Positions 16,637-26,076 of a stretch of 64,000 bases of DNA are shown one piece after another. Position numbers and translations under genes: made by a program. This DNA is from CAYJAZ01 sp964368455 (GTDB lineage Bacteria > Desulfobacterota > Desulfovibrionia > Desulfovibrionales > Desulfovibrionaceae): contig CAYJAZ010000009.1 in assembly GCA_964368455.1 (NCBI GenBank), positions 1 to 64,000 on the forward strand. Reading direction: 5' to 3'. The notes beneath the pieces were generated by a model. The model ran no database searches, was not told the origin of the DNA, and saw only the letters and a list, made by a program, of their open reading frames with translations. Numbering within the stretch: position 1 is the first letter of the stretch; each line of letters begins with the position of its first letter.

Positions 16637-16855
16637 TTACTTCATACGATAAGTAATACGTCCACGAGTAAGATCATAAGGCGATAATTCCACCTTCACT
16701 TTATCACCCGGCAAAATTCTGATATAGAATTTACGCATTTTCCCTGAAATATGAGCAAGCACATTGTGGCCATTTTCTAGTTCTACACGAAACATCGCAT
16801 TAGGTAAGGCTTCTTGTACAGTTCCATCAATTTCAATTGCATCTTCTTTTGCCAT
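16637..16855 (-). CDS. infA: Translation initiation factor IF-1
   Basis: The 72-aa protein has the full OB fold and usual length of IF-1 (MAKEDAIEIDGTVQEALPNA; ENGHNVLAHISGKMRKFYIR; DLTRGRITYRMK). It binds the ribosomal A site during initiation. GAAGGG lies about 12 nt before the start. It stands alone, outside the ribosomal protein operons. Its 5' end faces an AT-rich 422-nt gap. Confidence 0.97.
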   Translation of the reverse strand: MAKEDAIEIDGTVQEALPNAMFRVELENGHNVLAHISGKMRKFYIRILPGDKVKVELSPYDLTRGRITYRMK

Positions 16856-17277
16856 AATTATAGTATCCCTTCTTGCAATCTATTAAATAAACTGCTTTGT
16901 ATGTGACATAATTTTTTTCACTTTTCCACAAAGCAAGCTCTATGTCAATAAAAATCTTCTCTCCTAAAGCCTTAAGCCAAGCAAACTCTCTAACTATCTA
17001 CAATTACAGGCTAAAGAAAAACATCACAAAATAAAAAATAAAAATTTAATATTTTTTTTAAATTCTGCTTCCAAATCCTTGAAAAAAGTTTATTTTTTTT
17101 ATAAACTTTGCCTACAAAATAAACAATATTCACATTAATAAAATTCAGGATGTGTTTATAAATTCAAAAATTTTGTGAATTTTACAATGAAAATAGATTT
17201 TTTGTGGAATGGAGTGTATAAAAATAATACATGACTGAAACAAAAAAGACACTTTTCAGCAGTAAAAACGCAAAAGA
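16856..17277. other. AT-rich intergenic region between infA and the AsmA-like gene
   Basis: A 422-nt divergent gap. It must hold the infA promoter (reading left) and a promoter for the AsmA-like gene (reading right), but I see no clear -35/-10 pair. The only structure I see is a 7-bp inverted repeat GCTTTGT/ACAAAGC at about 16893-16936, and the mini-ORF listed at 17231. Confidence 0.5.
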
Positions 17278-17281
17278 ATGA
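17231..17281 (+). other. 16-codon upstream mini-ORF overlapping the AsmA-like start
   Basis: ATG at 17231 opens a 16-codon frame (MTETKKTLFSSKNAKE) whose TGA overlaps the next gene's ATG as ATGA (17278-17281). There is only a distant GGAG upstream. It could be a translational leader for the AsmA-like gene, which itself lacks a strong ribosome site, or chance. Confidence 0.35.
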
Positions 17282-20200
17282 ATTTAGAAGAACATCCTAA
17301 TCAAAAGAAGACCAAAGTGGCTGAAATAAAAATCACAAAAAAACATATAATTTTCCTTTCTTTATGGGGTGTACTTGCTACTCTCATTCTCTACGTCTAT
17401 CTCACTTTTTTACAACCTACTAAATTTACACCATTTATTCAAAAAAACGTACAAGAATACATTCCAGAACTTTCCTTTAATCACGTAGATTTCACTCTTT
17501 TCCCACGTTTAGGCGTTGAATTTACAGGCATACAATATAAAAATGAATTCAATGACTATAGTTTAGACATTGAAGCCACTGCTTTATTGGCTCAAATGTC
17601 TTGGATTTCATTATTTAAAGGCGATTTTGACATTGCTCTTGCTTCCTTTGTTCAGCCATCAATTTCGCTTGAACACAAAACAAATCAAGAACAAGGTGTA
17701 GAAGACACGCAAGTTTCTAAAAATGTCTTACCACTTTCAGCTTCAAAATTGCATGCTCTTGTGCCTACTCATCTACAAAGAACAAGATTTGAAGTTCTTG
17801 ATGGCGAATTTTATTTCATTCCTTTACAAACAAATAAAGAATATATAGATACTTATTATCTTAATGCGATAAATCTCAATCTTGATGCTTTTAAAAATTT
17901 CGACTTAGCTATCAAAGAATTTAAACTTGTACAAACCTCAAGTCCTGATAATATTGCACAAAATCATTCTTTTTCAAATCTTGCATTAAGTTTGAAAGAT
18001 ATAGTTCTTACACAAGAAGATCTTACTGCAATGCTCAATTTAAAAAGTGATATTTCATTTTTTGATGCAAAAGTCGTATCAAATGTCGAAAGTAAGGGAA
18101 AGATTGCTCTCAACCAAGATTTTAGCTTCAAACCTTTAGAACAAAAATTAACTTTTCTTTCAACATTTAACGTAAAAAACCAGCAAATTCCTTCTAAAGC
18201 AGACTTTATCTTACAATACATAGACAAGAACACTTTAACTATTAAAGACGCAAATATTAATATTGAAGAAAATAAAGTCTTCCTTTCAGCGGAGCTCACA
18301 AATCTACTTTCTGATCCAAAAGCGCATATACAAGCAACTTTCAAAGATCTTTCCATACCAAGATGGTTGAGCTATACAAGACAAGTTCCTAATTCTCTCA
18401 TGAGCGAATTGAATAAGGTGGAGGGTTCTTTTTCTGCGACATTAGACAAAAATGCCCTTATTACAAACGATCTTAGAGCAAGCACAAACAATAAGCATAT
18501 TGTCGAAGCAAAGGTAGATTATAATTTTTCTGACGGCCATAAACTTCTTGTAGATGCCTATATTCCAAAACTTAATGTCAATCTACTCTTCCCTGTTTTA
18601 GAACACAAAACACTTCCTCTTGTAAGCTATGCCAACGAAACTCTTGACTCTCTTCTGCATTCAAATAATCCAGACAAAGAAGTCAAATTTGACTATAATA
18701 TTAAAGTAAATGCCAATGATGTCACTTTTTGGAAATATAATTTTAGAAATATAAATCTTTCTGTAATTCCACATGAAAAAGGCGTGCAAATACCTGTAGA
18801 AATAACACATTTCTTTGATGGCTCTCTCACGTCAAAACTCATTATTCACGATACTATTGACATAGACACAAATATTGTTGACACCAATGTAGAAGAATTA
18901 TTTAAAAATATCACAAAGAACAGCCCTTTAGCCGGTATGTTCAATTCTCGTATAAAGATAAGCTTACAGCCTCAAAGCGAACTTGAAAAAATGTTTTCAA
19001 AGCCTGCATTAGACATTGAAGCAAGTTTGACTAATGGAGCTTTCAATCCTTATGATAATGCTTTTAATTTCAAAAAATTTGCTGCACATTCAAAGGTTTC
19101 TGAAATTCGATTCCCTGCTAACATTTCAGATATATACGGTTTTTTTGGCGAACATTCACTTGAACTATTAAAAGACGAACATGCTTTAAAAGTTCATATC
19201 CCAAAAACAGACTTGCTTTATAATATGCATACCGGTTTGCCTGATAGCATCTCTTCAAGCTATGCCTTAGTTGAATACGAAAATAGTTTCCCTTTACATT
19301 TTCTTACAAATGGTATGTTGAGATTTGACTTTCCTAATCAGCACATTGTTTATGATGATATAAAGGCTAGCCTTTATAACGAAAAAATCACAGCTTCAAT
19401 TGACTTCACTTCCTTTACAAATCCAAATATCAAGGGTGCAGCTTCTTTCTATGCTAAAGACTTAAAAGGCTTTTTGAAGAAATATAAAATAGATCTGCCA
19501 AAATTAAGAGACGAAACTGCTCTTTCTCAAGCTGGCTTAAATTCTACCTTTACCTATGCTGATAATCTTCTAAAACTCTCTAATCTTTCAGCAGAACTTG
19601 ATAATTATTCTTTTACAGGCAGTCTAGAATACGATTTCACAAATACAAAGCAAAGTGTTTTTGCCCTTTCTTCGCCTTTCTTTAATGCCGATCGTTATTT
19701 AGATTTTGCTAAAAAATCTAACAGTACGCCTTTTTCTTCTGACGCTCTTTTACCAATAGACTTTATTTCAAGTATAAACACTGTTGGTTCTCTTTCTTTT
19801 GACGAACTTTGGATTGTGCGAACACCTTTTTATAATGCTAATATCCCAATGTCTTTCAACAAAGGCACTATTTCACTTACCCCAACTGCCCTTTTCCCTA
19901 CTTCTGGAAGCATAGCAACAAATCTGAATATACAAACAACAGCACATTCTTTAGACTATGCCCTTCAAGCAAAAGCAAAAGATATTGATATGCTTGCAAT
20001 AACACAAGCACAAGGATTAGAAACTCTACTTGCAGGCACAGGCACTTTTAGCCTTAATGCAAAGGGAACTGCAACAAAAGAATCTGACATTTTTGAAAAT
20101 ATGCAAGGCGATTTTTCTTCATGGATAGAGCATGGTTTCTTTATCAATAGTACAAAATCTGTAAAAGCAACATCTTATAAAGATCCACCTGTGAAAAGTC

Positions 20201-20544
20201 CTTATGTTCCTAAAAATCTCAAAACCTCTTTTTCCTTATTTTCAGCCTCAGGCCCTATCAAAAATGGAGTTCTGAAAATGGGCAATATAAACATGACAGG
20301 AAAACCAATTGGATTTGTAGGACAAAGTACAATCGATTTACCTAAATGGACTATCTCTCTTGCGGCTTTAGCTAGCTATCAAAATGCCGCAAAGATTCCT
20401 ATTTCTATAAATGGTTCACTTTCTGATCCTGAATTATCAGTAAAAATATTTGGTTCATTAACCCAAACATTCACAAAGCTCACAAATTCTCTTGTGAATA
20501 CAATTACCGACATTATACAAAAACCACTAGATCTATTAAAATAA
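17278..20544 (+). CDS. AsmA-like inner-membrane-anchored protein
   Basis: The 1088-aa protein has a short cytosolic N-terminus, one transmembrane helix at about residues 24-45 (HIIFLSLWGVLATLILYVYL), and a very long periplasmic part rich in beta strands, the layout of the AsmA/TamB/YhdP class. The C-terminus has the AsmA-type motif, with a small-residue GTGTFSLNAKGTA followed by repeated strand pairs ending in ISINGSLSDPELSVKI. Such proteins bridge the envelope and are linked to phospholipid transport or outer-membrane assembly. The start ATG lacks an obvious ribosome site and overlaps the mini-ORF stop. No terminator is apparent after it. Confidence 0.8.
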   Translation: MNLEEHPNQKKTKVAEIKITKKHIIFLSLWGVLATLILYVYLTFLQPTKFTPFIQKNVQEYIPELSFNHVDFTLFPRLGVEFTGIQYKNEFNDYSLDIEATALLAQMSWISLFKGDFDIALASFVQPSISLEHKTNQEQGVEDTQVSKNVLPLSASKLHALVPTHLQRTRFEVLDGEFYFIPLQTNKEYIDTYYLNAINLNLDAFKNFDLAIKEFKLVQTSSPDNIAQNHSFSNLALSLKDIVLTQEDLTAMLNLKSDISFFDAKVVSNVESKGKIALNQDFSFKPLEQKLTFLSTFNVKNQQIPSKADFILQYIDKNTLTIKDANINIEENKVFLSAELTNLLSDPKAHIQATFKDLSIPRWLSYTRQVPNSLMSELNKVEGSFSATLDKNALITNDLRASTNNKHIVEAKVDYNFSDGHKLLVDAYIPKLNVNLLFPVLEHKTLPLVSYANETLDSLLHSNNPDKEVKFDYNIKVNANDVTFWKYNFRNINLSVIPHEKGVQIPVEITHFFDGSLTSKLIIHDTIDIDTNIVDTNVEELFKNITKNSPLAGMFNSRIKISLQPQSELEKMFSKPALDIEASLTNGAFNPYDNAFNFKKFAAHSKVSEIRFPANISDIYGFFGEHSLELLKDEHALKVHIPKTDLLYNMHTGLPDSISSSYALVEYENSFPLHFLTNGMLRFDFPNQHIVYDDIKASLYNEKITASIDFTSFTNPNIKGAASFYAKDLKGFLKKYKIDLPKLRDETALSQAGLNSTFTYADNLLKLSNLSAELDNYSFTGSLEYDFTNTKQSVFALSSPFFNADRYLDFAKKSNSTPFSSDALLPIDFISSINTVGSLSFDELWIVRTPFYNANIPMSFNKGTISLTPTALFPTSGSIATNLNIQTTAHSLDYALQAKAKDIDMLAITQAQGLETLLAGTGTFSLNAKGTATKESDIFENMQGDFSSWIEHGFFINSTKSVKATSYKDPPVKSPYVPKNLKTSFSLFSASGPIKNGVLKMGNINMTGKPIGFVGQSTIDLPKWTISLAALASYQNAAKIPISINGSLSDPELSVKIFGSLTQTFTKLTNSLVNTITDIIQKPLDLLK

Positions 20545-20580
20545 AATTCTATATACTAAATCTTCAATATTGACTTTAAG

Positions 20581-20608
20581 TTGAAATAATTTTATATTTT
20601 TTTACTAT
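20581..20608 (+). promoter_or_regulatory. Possible sigma-70 promoter of ilvB
   Basis: TTGAAA (20581-20586), 16 nt, TACTAT (20603-20608), 34 nt before the ATG. The match is moderate. Confidence 0.4.
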
Positions 20609-20642
20609 TTACTTGACACTAAAAGACTTGGAAGGATGTTTT

Positions 20643-22331
20643 ATGCAAATGACAGGCTGTCAAATTGTTATGGAAAGTCTCAAAAAAGAGAATGTGGACA
20701 CTATTTTTGGTTATCCAGGTGGAGCTGTGCTCGATCTTTACCACGAAATCCCAAACCACCCTGAAATTAACCATATTCTAGTAAGACATGAACAAGGTGC
20801 GGCTCACGCAGCCGATGGTTATGCAAGAGCCTCTGGCAAGGTGGGTGTTTGCCTCGTGACTTCTGGCCCTGGTGCAACAAATACAGTTACGGGTATTGCT
20901 ACTGCCTACAGCGATTCTATCCCAATGGTAGTCCTTACAGGCCAAGTTCACACGCATCTTATAGGTAACGATGCTTTCCAAGAAGTTGATATTATTGGAA
21001 TCACACGTTCATGCACAAAACACAATTATCTTGTTAAAGACATTAAAAAACTTGCTTCAACAATTAAGCAAGCTTTTCATCTTGCAAGAACTGGCCGTCC
21101 TGGTCCTGTTTTAATCGATTTACCAAAAGACGTACTGAATAAAACTTGTAAATTCGACTATCCTGATTCAGTGCAAATGCGTTCTTACAACCCAACTATT
21201 AAACCAAATCCACATCAAATCCGTAAGGCTTGTGATCTTTTGGTTAAAGCAAAATCTCCTGTCATACTTGCAGGCGGTGGTGCAATTATAGCAAATGCTC
21301 ATGAAGAATTAAGAGAATTAGCAAAATCACAATCAATCCCAGTAGCTTCTACATTAATGGGCTTAGGTGCTTTTGCTGGCGATGATCCTCTATTCATCGG
21401 TATGCTTGGAATGCACGGCACATACGCAGCTAATCACGCAATTTCAAATGCAGATCTTATTATTGCTGTTGGTGCTCGTTTTGCTGATCGTATTACTGGT
21501 TCTACCTCAACTTTTGCGAAAAAAGCAAAAATTGTTCACATTGATATAGATCCAACAAGTATTAGAAAAAATATTGAAGTTGATGTTCCTGTTGTTGGCG
21601 ATTGTAAAGAAGCTTTGCAAGGCATTTTAGAAATAATGAATGCCAAAACAGAAAAAGAATGTGGCGATTATACAAAATGGCGTGAAACTGTTGCCTCTTG
21701 GACAAAGGAATATCCTCTTTCTTATAAAAAATGTGATACAGTTCTCAAGCCTCAAGAAGTTATTGAAGCTGTACAAAAAATCACTGGCGGCAATGCTATC
21801 TTCACAACCGAAGTTGGCCAAAACCAAATGTGGGCAGCACAATTTCTCACAATAAAAGAACCACGCACCTTCCTCACTTCTGGCGGACTTGGCACAATGG
21901 GCTATGGCTTGCCTGCGGCTATTGGTGCTCAACTTGCTCATCCTGAAAAGAAAGTCATTGATATTGCTGGCGATGGCTCAATTCAAATGAATATACAAGA
22001 ACTTATGACTGCTGTTGCTTCTAAACTACCTATTAAGATATTGATTTTAAACAATTCATATCTTGGTATGGTGCGTCAATGGCAAGAATTGTTCTATAAT
22101 AAAAACTATTCTTCCACACCAATGACAGATCAGCCAGATTTCAAAATGCTTGCTGAAGCTTATGGTGCAGAAGGTTATAGAATTACTAAAGAAAGTGAAC
22201 TTGTTTCTACTTTAGAAAAAGCACTCAATTCACCAAATACGGCTGTTATTGATGTGCATGTATGCAGAGAAGAAAATGTTGCACCTATGGTTCCTGCTGG
22301 TGCTGCAATTTCTGATATGATGCTTCTTTAA
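20643..22331 (+). CDS. ilvB: Acetolactate synthase, large (catalytic) subunit
   Basis: A 562-aa ThDP-dependent enzyme that condenses pyruvate for branched-chain amino acid synthesis. Present are DTIFGYPGGAVLDLYHEI, the catalytic Glu in RHEQGAAHAADGYAR, VTSGPGATNTVTGIATAYSD, LTSGGLGTMGYGLPAAIGA, and the ThDP/Mg motif GDGSIQMNIQELMTAVA…NN. The ATG at 20643 follows GGAAGGATG; a TTG 30 nt upstream only extends through the ribosome site. No ilvN regulatory subunit gene follows; the next gene is rpsT. Either ilvN lies elsewhere or this isozyme works alone. Confidence 0.93.
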   Translation: MQMTGCQIVMESLKKENVDTIFGYPGGAVLDLYHEIPNHPEINHILVRHEQGAAHAADGYARASGKVGVCLVTSGPGATNTVTGIATAYSDSIPMVVLTGQVHTHLIGNDAFQEVDIIGITRSCTKHNYLVKDIKKLASTIKQAFHLARTGRPGPVLIDLPKDVLNKTCKFDYPDSVQMRSYNPTIKPNPHQIRKACDLLVKAKSPVILAGGGAIIANAHEELRELAKSQSIPVASTLMGLGAFAGDDPLFIGMLGMHGTYAANHAISNADLIIAVGARFADRITGSTSTFAKKAKIVHIDIDPTSIRKNIEVDVPVVGDCKEALQGILEIMNAKTEKECGDYTKWRETVASWTKEYPLSYKKCDTVLKPQEVIEAVQKITGGNAIFTTEVGQNQMWAAQFLTIKEPRTFLTSGGLGTMGYGLPAAIGAQLAHPEKKVIDIAGDGSIQMNIQELMTAVASKLPIKILILNNSYLGMVRQWQELFYNKNYSSTPMTDQPDFKMLAEAYGAEGYRITKESELVSTLEKALNSPNTAVIDVHVCREENVAPMVPAGAAISDMMLL

Positions 22332-22469
22332 TTAATTCTTTTCTTTTATATTTTCTTTTATGCAAGCCGTGTTATTGCCTATCAAAAAGATACTATTATA
22401 TTGATTTAAATATCTTTTAATAGTGTTGAAAAGAATAAAAGAGAGAAAAAACAAGGAGAAAAAAGAAAC

Positions 22470-22497
22470 TTGACTTTCTTTTTATTCTCTATATAAT
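22470..22497 (+). promoter_or_regulatory. Sigma-70 promoter of rpsT
   Basis: TTGACT (22470-22475), 16 nt, TATAAT (22492-22497). This is among the best promoters in the window and leaves a leader of about 75 nt. Confidence 0.75.
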
Positions 22498-22577
22498 GAA
22501 CCGCTCAAGAAAGGACTAAACAAGTAAACACTTGATTATTACTTCAATACATTTCCAACTATTTTTAAGGAGTCAGC

Positions 22578-22841
22578 ATGGCAAACCATAAGTCTGCACT
22601 AAAACGTCATAAACAAAGTCTAAAGCGTAACGAACGCAACCGTGCAGCTCGCACACGCATCAAAAACGTTGTAAAAGCTGTTAAAGCTGCAATAGTAGCA
22701 AAAGATAAAGATGCAGCTGCTGCTGCTCTTGCTAAAGCAACTTCAACTCTTGATACTGTAGCAAGCAAAGGCGTTATCCACTGGAAAAAAGCCGCACGTA
22801 AAGTTTCAAGATTAACAAAAGCTGTGAACGAAATAGCTTAA
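22578..22841 (+). CDS. rpsT: 30S ribosomal protein S20
   Basis: The 87-aa protein is very basic and Ala/Lys-rich and has the S20 pattern: MANHKSALKRHKQSLKRNER, then RTRIKNVVKAVKAA, and GVIHWKKAARKVSRL near the C-terminus. AAGGAG precedes the ATG. It is a single-gene unit with its own promoter and terminator, as is usual for rpsT. Confidence 0.97.
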   Translation: MANHKSALKRHKQSLKRNERNRAARTRIKNVVKAVKAAIVAKDKDAAAAALAKATSTLDTVASKGVIHWKKAARKVSRLTKAVNEIA

Positions 22842-22862
22842 GTTTATTCTTAAATATTTTTT

Positions 22863-22893
22863 AAAAGCACGAGAATTTTCTCGTGCTTTTTTT
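22863..22893 (+). terminator. Intrinsic terminator of rpsT
   Basis: AAAAGCACGAGAA (22863-22875) pairs perfectly with 22878-22890, followed by T residues. Confidence 0.92.
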
Positions 22894-22940
22894 GTAGATT
22901 CAAGTCTTTACTTTAATTTTTAAAAGTCTATATTAACACT

Positions 22941-24944
22941 ATGTCATTATTCAATTTAGTATCAGAAAACACACCAAGAGGCGATCAGCCACAAGCCATT
23001 GCAAGTTTAGTGGAAAATGTAAAACTTGGTGTAAAGAGTCAAGTATTACTCGGTGCTACAGGCACGGGTAAAACCTTTACTATGGCAAATGTCATAGCTC
23101 AATGCAATAAGCCAAGCCTTATTCTTGCCCACAATAAAACGCTTGCTGCCCAGCTCTATGGCGAATTTAAAACACTTTTCCCAGATAATGCTGTCGAATA
23201 TTTTGTTTCTTATTACGACTATTATCAGCCAGAGGCCTATGTCCCCTCTTCAGACACCTATATAGAAAAAGATTCGGCTATAAACGATAATATCGATAAA
23301 TTACGACATGCTTCAACGCATTCTCTTCTCACAAGAAAAGATGTTATTATCATCGCTTCTGTTTCTTGTATCTATGGTCTTGGTTCGCCTGAATATTATG
23401 CGAAATTGCTTATTCCTATTGAAGTAGGTGCAAAAATCAGCATGGATAAGCTCATCACACAAATGATTGAAGTGCAATACGTGCGAAATGACATAGATTT
23501 TCATCGTGGAACCTTTAGACTTCGTGGCGATGTGCTTGAAATTATTCCTGTTTACGAACATGAAAGAGCTTTACGAGTGGAATTTTTTGGCGATGAAATT
23601 GAAGCTATTTCTGAAATCGATCCGCTCACAGGCAATATACTTGGCAAGATGAAGAAAACCATTATCTATCCAGCTTCGCACTACGTTTCTGATAGAGACA
23701 ATCTCGTGCGTGCTATGTCTGATATCAGAGACGAATTACAAATAACTTTGCAAACTTTTAAAGACGATAATAAACTCATAGAAGCACAACGTATAGAGCA
23801 AAGAACTCAACTCGATTTAGAAATGATGCAAGAATTGGGTTATTGTAATGGAATTGAAAACTATTCTAGACATTTAGACAATAGAAAAGAGGGCGAAGCC
23901 CCTGCCACCTTACTTGATTATTTTCCAGATGATTTTCTCATCTTTATTGACGAATCTCACCAAACCATTCCGCAAGTAGGAGCTATGTATAAGGGCGATA
24001 GAAGCAGAAAAGAGACTTTAGTCAATTATGGTTTTAGACTAAGATCTGCTCTAGACAATAGACCACTTATGTTTGAAGAATATCTTACAAGAGTTCATCA
24101 ATCTATCTTTGTTTCTGCAACGCCTGCAAAATGGGAATTAGATCAAAGTCAAGGCCTTATCATAGAACAAATCATCCGCCCTACTGGCCTTATAGATCCT
24201 GTTGTTGAAGTTCGCCCTACTAAAGGACAAATGGAAGATTTACTCTCTGAATGCAGAAAAAGAGCACAGCTCAATCAAAGAGTGCTTATCACAACACTCA
24301 CAAAAAGAATGGCAGAAGAATTATCCATTTATTTCAAACAAATGAATGTCAATTCACGCTATTTACATTCTGATATAGACACTTTAGAACGTGTTGCTAT
24401 TTTAAAAGCCTTGCGTATGGGTGAATTTGATGTGCTTATAGGCATTAACTTATTACGTGAAGGACTTGATATTCCTGAAGTTTCTTTAGTTGCCATGCTC
24501 GATGCCGACAAAGAAGGTTTCTTGCGTTCAACTTCTTCGCTCATACAAACCTTTGGTAGAGCTGCGAGAAATGCCGAAGGTAAGGTTATTATGTATGCGG
24601 ATAAAATGACAAAATCTATGCAAGCAGCTATGGACGAAACCACAAGAAGACGTACAAAGCAAATAGATTTCAATACAGAACACAATATAATTCCGCAAAC
24701 CATTATAAAAGCAATAGACACTTCGCTTGATAATCTTTACACTCCAATTCAAGCCAAAGGAAGATCAAAGAAAAAACAAGAAAGCATTGCTATAGAAGTT
24801 CCAAAAAATGCAAAAGAATTAGCACATCTCATAGAAAAACTCGAAAAAGAAATGCGTGCCTTTGCAAAAGAATTAGAATTTGAAAAAGCAGCAGAATTAA
24901 GAGATAAAATTAATCAATTAAGAGAAATGTTTATCAATGAATAA
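22941..24944 (+). CDS. uvrB: UvrABC system protein B
   Basis: A 667-aa damage-recognition helicase of nucleotide excision repair. The Walker A motif GATGTGKT is near residue 40, followed by the beta-hairpin YYDYYQPEAYVPSSDTYIEK, DESH box FIDESHQTIPQ, helicase motifs V/VI (LREGLDIPEVSLVAMLDADK; QTFGRAARNAEG), and the C-terminal UVR domain that contacts UvrC (LEKEMRAFAKELEFEKAAEL). Length is normal. Its last 8 nt overlap the DNA methyltransferase gene, so the restriction-modification pair is joined directly to it. Confidence 0.97.
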   Translation: MSLFNLVSENTPRGDQPQAIASLVENVKLGVKSQVLLGATGTGKTFTMANVIAQCNKPSLILAHNKTLAAQLYGEFKTLFPDNAVEYFVSYYDYYQPEAYVPSSDTYIEKDSAINDNIDKLRHASTHSLLTRKDVIIIASVSCIYGLGSPEYYAKLLIPIEVGAKISMDKLITQMIEVQYVRNDIDFHRGTFRLRGDVLEIIPVYEHERALRVEFFGDEIEAISEIDPLTGNILGKMKKTIIYPASHYVSDRDNLVRAMSDIRDELQITLQTFKDDNKLIEAQRIEQRTQLDLEMMQELGYCNGIENYSRHLDNRKEGEAPATLLDYFPDDFLIFIDESHQTIPQVGAMYKGDRSRKETLVNYGFRLRSALDNRPLMFEEYLTRVHQSIFVSATPAKWELDQSQGLIIEQIIRPTGLIDPVVEVRPTKGQMEDLLSECRKRAQLNQRVLITTLTKRMAEELSIYFKQMNVNSRYLHSDIDTLERVAILKALRMGEFDVLIGINLLREGLDIPEVSLVAMLDADKEGFLRSTSSLIQTFGRAARNAEGKVIMYADKMTKSMQAAMDETTRRRTKQIDFNTEHNIIPQTIIKAIDTSLDNLYTPIQAKGRSKKKQESIAIEVPKNAKELAHLIEKLEKEMRAFAKELEFEKAAELRDKINQLREMFINE

Positions 24945-26076
24945 AGACAGTAAAAATCAAATAGAAAGCAATTACATACTTTGCGCTGACACAATCAAAC
25001 AAATGAAGCAATTGCCAGACGAATGCATAGATTTAATCTTTGCTGACCCTCCTTATTGGATGCGAGTTGAGGGTGCTTTACTTCGAATTGAGGGTAGTTC
25101 ATACGATGGTTGCGACGATGTCTGGGATAATCAATTTAAAAGCAACAATGATTACAATGATTTCACAAAAGAATGGCTTCTAGAATGTAAGCGTATACTT
25201 AAGAAAAATGGTTCTATTTGGGTTATTGGTTCTATGCAATGCATTTATTCTATTGGTGCACTTATGCAAGAGCTTGATTTTTGGTTTATCAATGACGTTA
25301 TTTGGCAAAAGAAAAATCCTACGCCAAATTTCATGGGCACAAGATTGAATAATAGTCATGAAACCTTGATTTGGGCAACAAAATCCAAGAAATCAAAATT
25401 CACTTTCAATTATAAAACAGCAAAAGAACTTAATTGTGACACTGTAGAGCAAAATGATTTTGATAAAGGCATACGCAAGCAATTAGGTTCTGTTTGGAAG
25501 ATAGGCATTTGTCAGGGCAGTGAAAGAATTAAAGATAGTGATGGCAATAAATTACACAGCACGCAAAAACCAGAAGAACTTTTATATAGAATTATAAATA
25601 TTTCTTCAAATCTTAATGATATTGTCTTTGATCCTTTCGGTGGAACCTTCACTACAGCTACAGTAGCAAAGAAATGCGGAAGAAAATACATTTCTTTTGA
25701 CAGCAATGAAAAATATGTTGAATACGGGCAAAAAAGAATTGCCCAAGCTTTAGAAAAAATCACAGACATTGAAAAAGCTCTTTTTGACAAAAAACCAACA
25801 AAGGTAAGCTTAGTTCAAATGATTGAAGATAATTATTTTTTTGAAGAAGAAATCTTCTATCTCAAAAATTCTGAAACAAAGGCAAATCTATTGAAAAATG
25901 GAAAAATCCGCCTAAACAATGAAGAAATTGACATACATTCTGGAGCGGCAAAAGCAAAAAAAGTTTCTGCGGCACGCTTAAATGGTTTTGAATATTGGTT
26001 TGTTGAAAGAAATTCTGAATTAATTTCTATCAAAGATATTAGAGCATTATACAGAAAAGAAAAATTTGGAGAATAA
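24937..26076 (+). CDS. CcrM/HinfI-like adenine-N6 DNA methyltransferase with RAMA domain
   Basis: A 379-aa beta-class methyltransferase: the catalytic DPPY is at residues 37-40 and the SAM-binding FDPFGGT at 231-237. The segments ILKKNGSIWVIGS, NPTPNFMGTRLNNSHETLIW and KLHSTQKPEELL closely follow CcrM and M.HinfI. Residues from about 285 to 379 form a RAMA-type C-terminal domain (HSGAAKAKKVSAARLNGFEYW), also as in CcrM. By family resemblance it may methylate adenine in GANTC, but this is an inference. It overlaps uvrB by 8 nt, and a nuclease gene starts right after its stop, which fits a type II restriction-modification pair rather than an orphan cell-cycle methylase. Confidence 0.88.
   Translation: MNKDSKNQIESNYILCADTIKQMKQLPDECIDLIFADPPYWMRVEGALLRIEGSSYDGCDDVWDNQFKSNNDYNDFTKEWLLECKRILKKNGSIWVIGSMQCIYSIGALMQELDFWFINDVIWQKKNPTPNFMGTRLNNSHETLIWATKSKKSKFTFNYKTAKELNCDTVEQNDFDKGIRKQLGSVWKIGICQGSERIKDSDGNKLHSTQKPEELLYRIINISSNLNDIVFDPFGGTFTTATVAKKCGRKYISFDSNEKYVEYGQKRIAQALEKITDIEKALFDKKPTKVSLVQMIEDNYFFEEEIFYLKNSETKANLLKNGKIRLNNEEIDIHSGAAKAKKVSAARLNGFEYWFVERNSELISIKDIRALYRKEKFGE

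Noticed and set aside
16856..17277. Possible riboswitch or RNA gene in the infA-AsmA gap
   Set aside because: Sequence is very AT-rich, with no conserved structure or tRNA-like motif that I can recognise.
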